DNA of 64,000 nt from Episyrphus balteatus (taxonomy: Eukaryota > Arthropoda > Insecta > Diptera > Syrphidae), in the NCBI RefSeq assembly GCF_945859705.1, contig NC_079135.1, forward strand, positions 126,970,551-127,034,550, written 5' to 3'. The position numbers and the translations under genes are program-made. Shown here piece after piece: positions 22,810 through 34,410 of this stretch (positions within the stretch are counted from its first letter, which is position 1; each line of letters starts with the position of its first letter). The notes beneath the pieces are model-generated. The model was not told the origin of the DNA. It did not search any database and worked only from the letters and a program-made list of their open reading frames with translations.

Positions 22810-23495
22810 GATAAAAGAAATAAATCCTATGGTGACCAAAATATGCTATTATGACCAAACTCAGAGTGAGATGGTGGTTTCGGGAGTTATGACCAAACTC
22901 CAAATGAGATGGTGGCTTCGGATAGAGACGGAAATTATACCTAATGGTCGGATGTAATGCCCTTAACTCAAGGTGAGAAGGGGGACTCGGAAAGAGACGC
23001 TAAATCTACCTACCTAACGTCAAAACGGAAATTTGCCAACATTCCAAAAATTTACAACAATACGGTATATCTATTATGGCTTAAATAGGTGTATTGAGGG
23101 AGAAATCGTCTACTCGAAGTAGATTCGGAAGATCTCTGTTTTGTTTGGAATTTTTAGCTTCTACTTAGTAATATTTTTACACAAAGCAAGTGTGAACTAT
23201 ATAAAATTAAACGGTAAAATTAATGTTAAATTAATAATAACAATAGTTTTGAGTATAAAACAAAATGTATGTTGTCGTGTTTGTGTTGTTGCTATTGATG
23301 GCATAATCCGGGACGTTTAGTTGTTTCGGTATCGGTTTTATAGTCCGGGATGGGCGGTTGCCAAATAGTTTTAATTAATTTGATTTCTTTTTGTTGCTGT
23401 TGATGGCATAGTCCGGGATGTTTTATTACTTTGGTTTCGGGTTTATAGTCTGGGATGGTTGGTTTCCATACAGCTTTAATTAAATTGGTTTGCGG
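22810..23495. repeat. Local tandem duplications
   Basis: Two blocks are visible. At about 22850-22925 a ~48-bp unit containing TATGACCAAACTC and GAGATGGTGG is present twice, with a looser third copy at about 22940-22995. At 23286-23495 a 105-bp unit beginning TTGTTGCT, with GATGGCATARTCCGGGA, is present twice. No coding sequence is seen. The region could be part of a degraded LTR or untranslated leader, but no matching LTR pair was found. Confidence 0.5.
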
Positions 23496-26400
23496 TGGAA
23501 AGGAAAGTGTGACGCTTCGTTACAAGCCTTTAAACAAAAACGATCCGAGCCTCTTAATACTTTTATACAAAGTGTATTCGGCCTGAAACAAAAGTTTTCT
23601 ATAAAATGCTAAGGCATTTAAACCAAAATAGAGTCATGACCCTCACTATCTTAATATTTCATCAAATTTCAGTCAATCTTTCCTTAATATTGTTCAAAGA
23701 AGTATGCAAATAAAAGCGAATAATTCATCTTAACTATATGCACGGATATTCTTGGTTACATTATAACTTACATCCGTAAACCTTCATATACTAAAACAGT
23801 CGAATAACAACTTTTTATTCTAATCCAAGAACATAACTTCTGACCTAATGACCGGATAGCAAAAGAAAGCCTTCGTGAATTAATAATAAAATTCGCCTTT
23901 CTTGTTCTTCAAACTATTCTTATTTTTTTGTTCTTCTTCTAACTTATTCCAAACCACTAGATTGCGGTCACCATCAGGAGACTATATTTATGCTACTTTT
24001 TTTTCGTCTTTTTCTTTTCTTTTCCAAAAAACTAACTTTGTTTAAATGATCAAGATATAAAAATGTCATATTCAGTAGCATTATGAACCAAGGCAGGCAC
24101 AAAAAAAAAATATGCCTTTGCTTCTACTTCATAATCTGACCCAGTCCCGGATCCTGGAGCAAGTGTATATAGTTATATTGGACAAGTGTATGTGTGTGTT
24201 AACCACACACAAGCTCATTGAAATTCATAAACGAAATTGCTCATCCTCCTTGAAACTTGGAATAAATTGTCATATAAACTCCAGCTCTTTATGGCGTCTT
24301 GAAAGGCACACAAATTTTCTTCTCGACTAGCGACGAATGGAAATCGAAAATTTATGAACCTCTTTCAAAACCGCCATCGCCATTCCTTTTTTACCGCCAC
24401 CAGCTAGCAGCCCACCACAACTTGAACTATGTGATGCGGCGGACAGTCCTGGGGTTAGTTTCCATAATATAATTGCAATTTGGACGTTTAAGTTCATTGC
24501 TGAAGCTGAATAACTTCTTTTTCATTTTATTTTTCTTCGGCTTTGACTTTAGGTTCCTGTGTCTCTTCTTCTTGTTCTTGGTTGTGGTCGTCTTTTGACT
24601 ATTTTCGCTGTTACTTTTGAAGTGGAATCTGGTCCATCGTCATAAAAAGTTGATATGGTTGCCAAGTAATGAAAGATGTTTCTTCAATTAGAACTAAAAT
24701 ATTAGTGATTAACAAATTTTTGTTTTTCTATTTTTATGATTCACACTCACTTTGATCAAGAAAGTAATCAGTCTTTCGAAGCTGAGTAATAATCACTTTC
24801 AGCTGGGACCAATTTAACTTCGATCAAAAAGAATGACGAGCTTTCTCGATTTTCAAAACTTTTATAGGAACTTTTATAGGATGTCTGAAAAAGATCCAAA
24901 TATCTTAGAAACTACTAAAACCACCATGGTACTTTTTAGAAAAAGGCTCCAGAAACACTAAAATCAATATTGGATTTAATTTCGTTTTTAGAAAGTGGCA
25001 ATCATATCCTCGAAGGAAGTAATTGAAGAGGCTACTTAAACTTTCGCTTTGCCTGTGGTAATTTTTTTCTTTATTTTTTTTTTGTCTTTTCTGAACGTTT
25101 ACTTTCAAAAATGAGAGAAACACTATTCCAAGAACAAGAAGAAGAAGAAGAGTATTCCTTAATTGATGGTGATGCCTTCAAACGTCCACTAACCGATTTA
25201 TGGATGAATGCAGGTCTTGAGTGCCAAGAAGAAGAATAACAAGAAACGAAAATCTATTACATTTACAAAACTCTTTGACCACTGAAGTATTATATTTCTC
25301 TCAAACTTCTGTGTTCAACCACAAATTGAGATTTAAAGAAGTAGGAAGAACAAAACATTCCCTCAATCCTTGCAGTTCTTCTTGAGAGAAATGATAGTGG
25401 CCCATGGGAAATATTTATGAAGCACAAAAAACAATCTTTAAACTTGAAGAGATTTTCTATTTTATTTCTACATCAGTGATGTTTTGATGAACAATTCCAT
25501 CAAGTCATCATTTTGTAAGCAAAAGCAGGGTTAAGTGGGTTCATTTGTAAATAAACTATAAACATGGAAGGAAAAAAAGTGATGTAGTTTAGTTAAAATT
25601 AAGTAAAGTTTTCGATAACCGATTAGTTTGATTGGTAAATATTAAGAAGTTATTGAAGATTTTACCCCGAACATCTTGAAGGAAAGGGAAACTTTTCTCA
25701 ACAAGTTAACCCCTAAAATGTGTCTATCGACTTCGTAGAAAAGTTCAACGTTCAACTAAAGAAGAGTCAAAAAAAAAGTTATTGTGGGCCAAGAAGATTT
25801 TAAAAAGTCAAACGATTTTATGTCACATGAATTTATTATTAACGACAATCGATGATGTATTTGAAGTTAAAAAGTTTGTTGTTTTAGGGAAGGCCTTTTG
25901 TGTTCTTAGCGAAATTGGAAGGAAGAAACAAATTGTTCTGTTGTTTATGTATTCAGTAGCTTTAGCTCTATTTTCTTAACATAATGTGACAGGCAGTCAA
26001 TTAATTCTAATGTGTTAGGCCTTGTCAAAATGCAGACTTCCTTTCCTTACCTTTATATAGAACGAAGAACTTTTATAGCACTGTTTTAGAAAAATTGAGG
26101 CTGCTTTTAAAAAATTAAACAAATATATCAATTATTGAAGTAGGTATTGAATTTCCAGCTATACAGTCAAGGCGTCGAAAAAATTTAACGCTCAATTGTC
26201 AAAATATTTCATCGAAATGCGTTGATGGGCGTTACTTTTCATCGGAAGATTGTGTGATAAATCAATCGTAATTGATACCTCTGTAGAAAATTCTCTGTTT
26301 TGAACAAATCGAACTAGAGTTGAATTGAATTTTTCCAAGTCTTGGTCTCTTAAAACAGTTGTACCCCAAAATACTCATCACAAGGATAAGCAGTGCATAA

Positions 26401-26700
26401 TGTATAAAATTTCAACTCACCACTAGTGATCTGGGTTGCAAAAGTCGATACGATTGTACTTTTTTCAATACACTTGGCTTTGCTAAAGTACACAAATACA
26501 CTTTTACTAAATTCGACACAGTTGTTTCCGTTCACTTGAACAATGTTCCTTATAGATATTCTGCATACATGTATTAGATTCTTCTAAGATTTAGTTAAAA
26601 CTACAATATTTATCAACCATACTCTTGAATTGTACAGAACATTCAAGGGTAAATTTAATGCTTTTATTAATTTTCTTCCAAGAAATTTGCAATTAATGAC
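23496..26700. other. No gene established
   Basis: This is AT-rich sequence with short chance frames. A GAA run (about 25135-25150) lies in a 42-codon frame (25111-25239) that encodes a run of glutamates. Around 24340-24610 composition is more balanced, but no product is recognisable. Confidence 0.45.
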
Positions 26701-26720
26701 ATTAGATTAGATTAGATTAG
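26701..26720. repeat. ATTAG pentanucleotide microsatellite
   Basis: Four perfect copies of ATTAG are seen, preceded by a partial copy. Confidence 0.8.
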
Positions 26721-27470
26721 TGAATCTCCAAAGGAGTTTGTTTGAATATTTCTTTAAGTCGAAATCGACTTTGTGGTCGCGAATCTCCTACCTAATTTTA
26801 ATCCAGGGAAGAAAAATCATTAAAAAATTAATTTTTTGAATAACTTTTCAATCAAAGTTGAAAGAATCAAAAATCTCAAGCAAAATTTATTTTTCCATCG
26901 AAGAAAAATTGATATTAATGACTATTAAATTTAAATTCCCCTGGAAATTTATGTTCCAGAGAAGTTTTTATTCACGATAGACCCCATTTTTCAAATCAAT
27001 ATTTATAATTTCTTACAGTGTATAAATTCACATAAAATATATAAGTAAATGTGAGATTTGTTAACAATATGATAGATTTTAGGCTTTTTCATGTTTTCTT
27101 TTTTCATTTTTTGGAAAATCTATCTTTGTTATAAGCTTTAACCGATAAATTAAATTTTTAAGTTTAATACAGCTGCAATTAAACTGCAAATTTACTGTGT
27201 TATTGACCAAGCGCCTATTGAATTTTAATAAGACATCAGTATTTTGCAGTTGTAAACGGTCTATACTCCTTTTCGCTGTTTCACGCAGGAACAAAATCAA
27301 AAATGCCTTAAAAAAAACTTTTTTTTTGTTAATCATAAAGTTATTCGTTCATTAAAAATTAATTTTGAATTATTCTTTTTATAAAAGTTGAAAGAATCAA
27401 AAAGTACAATTCGATACACTTTTTATTTCACTTTCGATACAATGCTGAAAAAACGATTTTTCATCCCTGC

Positions 27471-27833
27471 TAGTGATGGGAACGAACTATCAAATAAAAA
27501 CTATCGAACTATCGATAGTTTTATAATATTCATTCATTCGATAGTTCAAAATCATTCATTTACTAACTGTCGAAATCATTCGAAATAAAGTTATTGAAAA
27601 AAGTCCAAGTAAAAACTGGAAAAAATAATCGAATGATAAGAATAGTACCTAATAAATAAATGAATATTTGATAGTTTTTATTTGATTGTTTTTATTGGAT
27701 AGTTATTTCAATAGTTAATTCATTAGTTTTAATTTGATAGTTTTTATTTGAATGAATGATTTATTCGATAGTTCATATAATTCAGTTATACTAACTATCG
27801 ATAGATCAAATCATTCGTTAGTTCCCATCACTA
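27471..27833. mobile_element. hAT-like MITE with repeated CGATAGTT motifs, 363 bp
   Basis: The ends TAGTGATGGGAAC (27471) and GTTCCCATCACTA (to 27833) are inverted copies, and the terminus TAGTGATGGG is of hAT type. Both halves contain multiple ATTCGATAGTT and ACTATCGATAGT units in either orientation, together with ATTCATTC runs, so the element folds on itself. No matching 8-bp flank was found. TATCGATA is also the core recognised by the DREF/BEAF-type factors of flies, but nothing here shows it acts that way. Confidence 0.6.
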
Positions 27834-28189
27834 CTCACCACTGCAAAATTGAAAAATTATTATTATTAAATATTTACAATTTACTTTGCGGTCTTAAATA
27901 TTTGCTTCAATCTTTAAAATTGTAAATATACCTTATCCTTTTTATCAAAAAAAAACAAAAACAAAACCGACTTCTATATTGACCGAAACTTGGATTTATG
28001 TTTTTCTCACGGATTCTATAGTCTAAAATGAACGAAATTGAAATGGGACCACACTGCAGGCACCAGCTTTCGAATACAAGAATTATATAAATTGGTTCAC
28101 CCAGTGCAAAGTTATAAGCATAAAAAAAATCATGTGTGCAATTCACACGTGGTTGAAGGGAAACCTTAAAAATCATTTTAAAAAAAAAT

Positions 28190-28557
28190 CGAAAAAATAT
28201 AACTTTTTTTTTATTCCATCACTTTTTTTTATATGACAACCTTCTATAAATTTTATACCATCTGAAAGCTTATTGTTTCAGCTCAAAATATTTATTTCGA
28301 CCATGTCTATACAACATCTACAAAATGAGCTAGAATTTTTTTAAACCAATTAGTTTTCATAAAAAAAGCAAAACAATCAATCTCTTTTCTCTTCTTTTTA
28401 AAAGACAACCTATAATAAATTTTATATTATTATTATTTCACCTTTTATATGACGCTTCAATCATATTTCTACCGTGCCTACAAAAACAGTAAGAATTTTT
28501 TAAAGCCAACCATGTCGATATTTCAAACTGAGATTACGGTACTTCCTCTGCTGCTGG
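28190..28557 (-). repeat. Repeat family F1, copy A, left part
   Basis: Read on the minus strand, 28240-28350 and 28395-28500 contain two related blocks (AATAAGCTTTCAGATGGTAT and AATTCTAGCTC...TTTGTAGATG). The same two blocks, in the same order, lie on the plus strand at 46770-46880 and 46960-47090. The adjoining bases 28505-28557 (CCATGTCGA, then GAGATTACGGTACTTCC) match the reverse complement of 46714-46765. This part is cut by the insertion at 28566. Confidence 0.6.
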
Positions 28558-28565
28558 CTGGTCAT
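28558..28565. repeat. Left target-site duplication CTGGTCAT
   Basis: This 8-bp sequence directly precedes TAGGGTGGGTCG and is repeated exactly at 29936-29943. Confidence 0.85.
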
Positions 28566-29935
28566 TAGGGTGGGTCGAAATATGGCATTTTCAAAAAGGC
28601 TCAGCGATTAAAAGGTGCTAAATGGTTCAATTAGCTTATAAGTAAAATTTCATTTCATTATTTTAACCCTAAGTGCCTCCGGATTGTGGGTTCATTTTTG
28701 AAAAAGCTGATTTTTGCCTAAAACCACACATGCTTTGCTTAATTTACTATAATCTCATTTCTTATAAAAGCTTATTCAGGAGCATGTGCCAAAAAGCTTA
28801 AGCGTGTAGGTTGGGTTCGGACAAGAAAAAAATCGTATTGGAGGGGGCTAATATTCGCGTTTAGTCAGTAGGGGAAATTTTCTAAAAAAAATGATTTAAT
28901 AAGGAAAAAATATTATTAAAAATCAACGGTTATACCTACAACAACATGTTAAACCTTTTTGTTAAGCCCAAAATCTCTTTTTTATTTTTCTTTCAAATAA
29001 AGCTGTTTTATAAAACAGTTTTTGAAAAATCAATTAATTTTCAAAATTAAAATTTTGAAATTTTTTTTTTTAATTTGCGAACTAATTTTTTTTTTAATTT
29101 TATGTGTTTAAGTACTATTTAAGTTTTCAAAATTCTATGTTCTTATTTGTTTGTAAGCAAAAACAGAAAACCGGATGCAAAAATGTTTCGTCGTTTTTGA
29201 GAAATTAAAAAAAAAACCAAAACTACATTTTTCTAAGATTTGTTAATTAATTTATGAAACATTATATCTTTCTTTTATTATTTTTAAGGGGATACCACGC
29301 CTCCAAGGTAGAAAATCGTAAGTTTAAATATGTTTCCCTTGCATTAACTACAATTCTACCAAATTTCAAGATTCTAGGGTATTCAGAAGTATACTTTTTA
29401 ATAATTGATATTAATTCTACCAAAATGGGCGGTTACCACGCCCCCTGAATGTAAAATCTCAATTTTTCGATTTATTTCTTTGTATGTACTTCAAGATCCA
29501 TGACCATAACAAGTTTCTATGAAAACTAGAAGTTCGCCATAATTTTTATCATATGTTAGTTAGTGTGTTAGTGAGTAAATCAGATACTCTGTTTGCTAGT
29601 TTTGAAGACCTTTTACTCAGAAACTACTAATCCTACGTAGCTGAAAGTTTTTGAGGAGCTTGATTTGGACTATGTTAACAAATAAAACGAGTGTGAAATG
29701 TTTGACATTATTGAAACAAAAGTTAGAATGATTCGAAAAAGACCTGAGTTTTTTCCTAAGGTTTTAGGACCAAAGTTCATAGAGAACTTGGCTGGGCAAC
29801 CAAAGGCAGAAGATAAAGTCTGATTATAACCAAACTTTATATTATTGTTTTATTCACAGTTTGGCACCTTTTCATCACTGTGCCCGTAAAAAAATCAGCA
29901 AAAAAAATTTCTCCATACATTTGTGACCCAGCCTA
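28566..29935. mobile_element. hAT-like element with 8-bp target duplication, 1370 bp
   Basis: The ends are TAGGGTGGGTCG and, inverted, TGACCCAGCCTA. The exact 8-mer CTGGTCAT flanks both sides, the duplication length of hAT elements. The insertion splits repeat F1, and the related copy at 46.4-47.1 kb runs through the same point without it, at about 46690-46730. The interior has no intact transposase. It contains TACCACGCC-rich motifs at about 29291 and 29436. At 28780-29060 there is a segment related to the arms of the foldback element at 41191-42112 (AAAAAGCT..AGCGTRTAGGTT and AAAAATCAACGGTTA). Confidence 0.8.
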
Positions 29936-29943
29936 CTGGTCAT

Positions 29944-30270
29944 CGGCAACAAATCTTCACAGGTGTTTTGAGGGTATTTTTCAAGTTTTTCAATTAAAGA
30001 TTATATAACTTGTAGAGCACTTACCGTTATGTGTGATATATTAAATGAAAGTTAATATTATCAGCATGCGTATTAAAGTTAAATAAATTTGTTATGTGTT
30101 CTAGATCAAAAGATATAACGTGTTTAGAAAAAGAACATCTTTTCACTGTTATCTCAGAATTTTGAATATGAAATTAATTGAAATTTTGCACAATCATAAT
30201 TTATTTATTACCTATCTACTGTATAAATTTCATTCATCTATCTATTAAAACAAAAAAGTTATGATCAATT
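29944..30270 (+). repeat. Repeat family F1, copy A, right part
   Basis: From CGGCAACAAATCTTCACAGG onward this segment matches the reverse complement of about 46390-46710. Shared blocks are GGTGTTTTGAGG, CCGTTATGTG-GATATA, CAAAAG-TATAAC and CACTGTTATCTCA. Identity by eye is only moderate, so the two copies are old. Confidence 0.6.
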
Positions 30271-32018
30271 GATTTTTCGTGTCGCTTTTTCGTTTCATCT
30301 TGTTTCAAATCACTACGATACTAAAGAAATTTTCACTTCAAAAAAATAAAAAAAAAACTATTACCTACTCGCTTAAAGGATGTCATTGCTTTTGTCAAAA
30401 GCTAGTTTTTTAAGGGCTTAAATCACCAAAAGCTGAAAAATTTATCAAAACAACTGAAATTTAATAAGAAATGTAAAGAATAGATTTCTGGATTTAATAA
30501 AGGTTGCAGCAATATTTATATGTTTTTAGCATTTAAATTCTTTTTTTTTTTGGGAAAAGTTAGAAAATTCTCAAAATGATCTATAAACGACATTGAGTTA
30601 AACCCGTATTGATTTTTTGTTTAAAATAAATCTCATTAATTAAACATTGAAACAATTTCATCAGAACAGGTTTTGATTCTTCTTGACATTATAATATCAA
30701 AATAATGACATTTAAAATTGTTTTCTTGTCTAATAACACACTTGACTTATGACCTTTCAACACAATCTGCTGCATATTATGAATTATTGATTTATTTGAA
30801 TCTATACCTTTTCCAAAGTAAAAAAAAAAAAAAAATACAAACTCAAGCACGCACTTCTTGTTCAGACATCTTGTCGAATTCTCCAAATTGGAAGGATGAA
30901 AGTTCAATTAATTTCCATTAAAACTCGCTAAAATGGGATTTAATTCTTTTTTTTTTTTTTTATTTTCTTTCTCATTTCTGACATTTTAGAGATGCTTAAC
31001 TTTTTCGGGTGCTTTTCAAAAGAAGAAGGTCGTTTGTCTGGAGCAAGTGTTTAGTTTTTTCCTTTATTTTTTTTTATTAGGGTATTTTAGACAAATGGTA
31101 GTTACTGATGGTTGATTGCTCTTTCTTTTGGTATTTTGCCCTAAAAAAACAAAAATTTATAAATTCAACCCCCAAGGGTTTTTTTTTCTGCAGTTTCATT
31201 TTTTTTTTCGTCTCGAACAACAAGAAAATGGTCGACAATATTAAGTACAAAAAATAAAAATGTAACAAGAACAATGTGCGTCTTTTTCGTCTGGGATAAA
31301 AATTGGAATTGATGATGGTCGTTGGGTATCGCGTGTTCTGCTACACCAGTCGAATGAACTGCAAGGGCGGTTCTTGTCCCAAAAAAAAACCTCCGGAGAA
31401 ATGCTGCACAAGGCGAGTTAGTTTCTTTTCAGCTTCTTCCAGCTATTTTGTATGTGTGTTTCTAAAACAATGAATAAATTCCAAATAGGGTTCTTTTTTA
31501 GTTTTCACTGGGTGCGGGTATTTTGTTGGGGAGGTACATTGTGGGCGGCTGTCTGCAAAGACGAAGGTTAACTTTCAATATTTCATCTCATTCCTATGCA
31601 GACCAAGATGGGACAAAACCAGTAGATTGTTATAATTTACTATTCATGAGATAAGTGTATGAAGACGGTACAATACTGGGGTCTAGATGGTTTTGAAAAA
31701 GAAAAAAAAAAAAATTCTTTGAAGGGTATTTTACTCTGCGTTGCAACATCGGGTAAAGTGATAAATGATCATATTATGCAAGGAGATTTTTTTGTCCGCT
31801 TAAAGCAGTCATAAAAATTATTTTTATTCAACTTTTGATTTTGAAAATTTCATGTACTGTACTGTACACTGTAAACCATATGAGTTTTCAGGGTTTTTAT
31901 GTAAAGGGTGTTTCAAAACTTGTGTTTGGCTGTAGAAATTTCTTCGCCCAAATCGAAAACTACAAGTTTAAAGTCTCGAACTTTACCTTAATTCAAACTT
32001 GGTTAGAATTTCATGAAG
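30271..32018. other. No gene seen
   Basis: This is AT-rich DNA with long homopolymer runs (for example 30823-30836 and 30948-30961). The stretch 31270-31620 has more balanced composition but no recognisable product. Confidence 0.5.
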
Positions 32019-32485
32019 TTTGATGGTGGTTCGATGGTAATTCGATTGTGGTTCGATGGTGGTTTGATGGTGGTTTGATGGTGGTTCGATGGTGGTTTGA
32101 TGGTGGTTTGATGGTGGTTTGATGGTGGTTCGATGGTGATTTGATGGTGGTTTGATGGTGTTTTGATGGTGGTTCGATGGTGATTTGATGGTGGTTCGAT
32201 GGTGTTTTGATGGTGTTTTGATGGTGGTTCGATGGTGTTTTGATGGTGGTTCGATGGTGATTTGATGGTGGTTCGATGGTGGTTTGATGGTGTTTTGATG
32301 ATAGATCGACGGTGGTTTGATGGTTGTTTGATGGTCGTTCAATGGTGGTTTGATGGTGGTTCGATGGTGTTTTGATGGTGGTTCGATGGTATTTTGATGG
32401 TGTTTTGATGGTGGTTCGATGGTGGTTTGATGGTAGTTCGATGGTGGTTTGAGAGTGGTTTATAGATGGTTCGGTGCTGGTTTGG
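32019..32485. repeat. 11-bp minisatellite (TTYGATGGTGG), about 42 copies
   Basis: The unit TTTGATGGTGG or TTCGATGGTGG is repeated head to tail. TTTGATGGTGT and TTCGATGGTGA are frequent variants. Because 11 is not a multiple of 3 and no frame of the unit meets a stop, the minus strand stays open in more than one frame and reads as a threonine-, histidine- and proline-rich repeat. That explains the 119- and 217-codon frames here. I do not regard them as genes. Confidence 0.9.
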
Positions 32486-34140
32486 TAGGTAAAAAAATAA
32501 TATTCTCTTAAAATTATATTTATTGTGTTTAGAAAAAAGTCTTGTTTATTGCAAATTATTCCTAATAATCCTTTTTTAAGCCATTGTATAGTCCTAAAAG
32601 CTAATTTTGTTAAATTTCGAAACTGATTTATTTGACCTTGATAAAATCTCCCAAAATAAATCATTCAATTCGTATTGTGTTGAATTTTAAGCTCGCATAT
32701 TTTTCACACTTGATAACCAGCTACCAGCATTTAAGTACAAAAACATCATATCCATTTGCCAACAACATCCGTCATCTCATGACTTTATAACTAGGGTCTC
32801 TGAGATGGAAAAAATATGTTGAACCAATAAAACTGTGTCACCCATAATTTATGAACGTTCTCCAAAAAAATAAAATTAAAGAAGCGACAAGAAGAAGTAA
32901 AAAAAAAAAATAAATTTCCAAAATCTGATAATAGGTTTTGCCGCGAACACCATTCACCGTATCACGCATATCAAACAGTCCCCACACTTTCAAAAAAAAA
33001 AAAAACATGCAATCAAAAACAGCACCGCGACAATTTAGATAGGTACTCGAACGACATCATAAAAGCCACCATATTACTCCTTGTACCGCATTGTAATTGA
33101 CGGTAAGTACGTTCGCCAAGGCCTCCTTACGTCCCTGTCCCCTTATTCCTTCGACTCGCTGATGCGATGGAGCATTTGAGAGAAGAGATGCTTTCAGAAA
33201 ATTTATCCAAAATGGGGGGGTGAAGTATCACCCCAAACCATTACCACCATCAAGCACTACATTCCTCATTATTTCGAGGGCGCTGCCAAAAATGTATATA
33301 CTCGTATGTTGCTTTGCCCCCCCCCCCCCCACCATCGACCGCCACAACATCCTGCTAGATTGCTTACCAATATTGAACTCTCTAGCATATCAGGACCTCC
33401 TTTGCATATTTACATTTCACTCGAACAGCAACGCGATGGAGGATTTTGCAATAAACGAGGGCGGATGATGGCTGATGATGATGACGACAACGACGAAGGA
33501 TGCCAAAGACTACTACACTACACTGCTGCCACTGCCGCCTATGACGGTGTGATGGTTTTTGGTGATGGTGGTTAACGTTCGTTTTGGGCACGGATATAGG
33601 GTTGGGGGGGCTTCGCTGACGATGACGCCTCAGCTTCAAGTGAAATTGTGCTCCTTTGTGATTCTAATGCAAAGCTACTATACCCAGCATACAGCCGAGG
33701 CATTATTGTTAAAGAATAAGATTCGAGAACGGAATAAAATAGAAGGCAACCAAAGCGAAATAATATTGGAAAAAAAGAAAGAAAAAAAAAAAAGAATATT
33801 TCACTATGAGAGAAGAAATTCAATTTTAAGCACCTCACTGGTTCTGCTGTATACACACCCATTACTTATTCCATTAAGGATCGCGAAGTATAAGTAGGTA
33901 CTGAAGGACAAGAGGTGACGACGAACGACGACGCGACATCTTACATACGTTTTTAGTCAGTTTATTTTTATTTTAATGTGTGTACCTACACTTTTAGAAA
34001 TAAAATTTAGCAATTAAACGAGGAAATTTTTCAAGGGAGGTAAGGTTCGAAACCGTGCCCCCGAAACACAATATGAAATAAGTGAATTATTTTGTTGGCA
34101 TTTTTCTATATTTTATAATTCACATCGCATATTAACAAAT
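32486..34140. other. No gene established; GC-richer patch 33040-33960
   Basis: The patch has a 14-C run (33317-33330), GATGATGACGACAACGACGA-like triplet repeats (about 33470-33500) and a further CGACGACGACG stretch near 33917. Several overlapping frames on both strands stay open for 80-112 codons. They conflict with each other and none resembles a known protein. Confidence 0.4.
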
Positions 34141-34149
34141 TGAATAATA

Positions 34150-34410
34150 GAGAAATGAGAAATCTATGGGCAAACCCGGAAAATCAATCGGATGAATTTA
34201 GCAAATCAATAAGTGAATCGATCAATTCAACGAACCCGAAAAAATCAATGGATCGTAAATACACGAGCGGAGCTAGAATTTAAACGATTGACTTCGGAAA
34301 ATCAACAGCCAAACTTGGCAAATCAACGAGTCGCCCCCGAGAAATCAACAAGCGAACTAAGCAAGTCCGCAGTCGAACTCGGAAAATGAAACTCGCAAAT
34401 CAAGAACATA
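34150..34410. repeat. Degenerate short-period repeat (AAATCAACGAGCGAACTCGG-like)
   Basis: Variants of AAATCAAC-AG-GAAC--GG recur roughly every 24-30 bases across the segment, with frequent substitutions and spacing changes. No coding function was recognised. Confidence 0.45.

Noticed and set aside
22680..23500. Possible LTR of a retrotransposon
   Set aside because: No second LTR, primer-binding site or polypurine tract was identified. Only local duplications are clear.
25111..25239. 42-codon frame with a glutamate run
   Set aside because: The glutamates come from a GAA microsatellite. The frame is short and has no other support.
32011..32664. 217-codon minus-strand frame rich in T, H, P and S
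   Set aside because: Most of it is the 11-bp minisatellite, which lacks stops in several frames. Only the short non-repeat N-terminal part is unexplained and it resembles nothing.
33220..33897. Overlapping frames of 82-112 codons on both strands
   Set aside because: They cross a 14-C run and GAC/GAT triplet repeats. Their openness is explained by composition.
34044..34054. GGTTCGAAACC, a perfect match to a tRNA B box
   Set aside because: No A box at the right distance upstream and no cloverleaf can be drawn, so it is not a tRNA gene. A decayed SINE is possible but unsupported.
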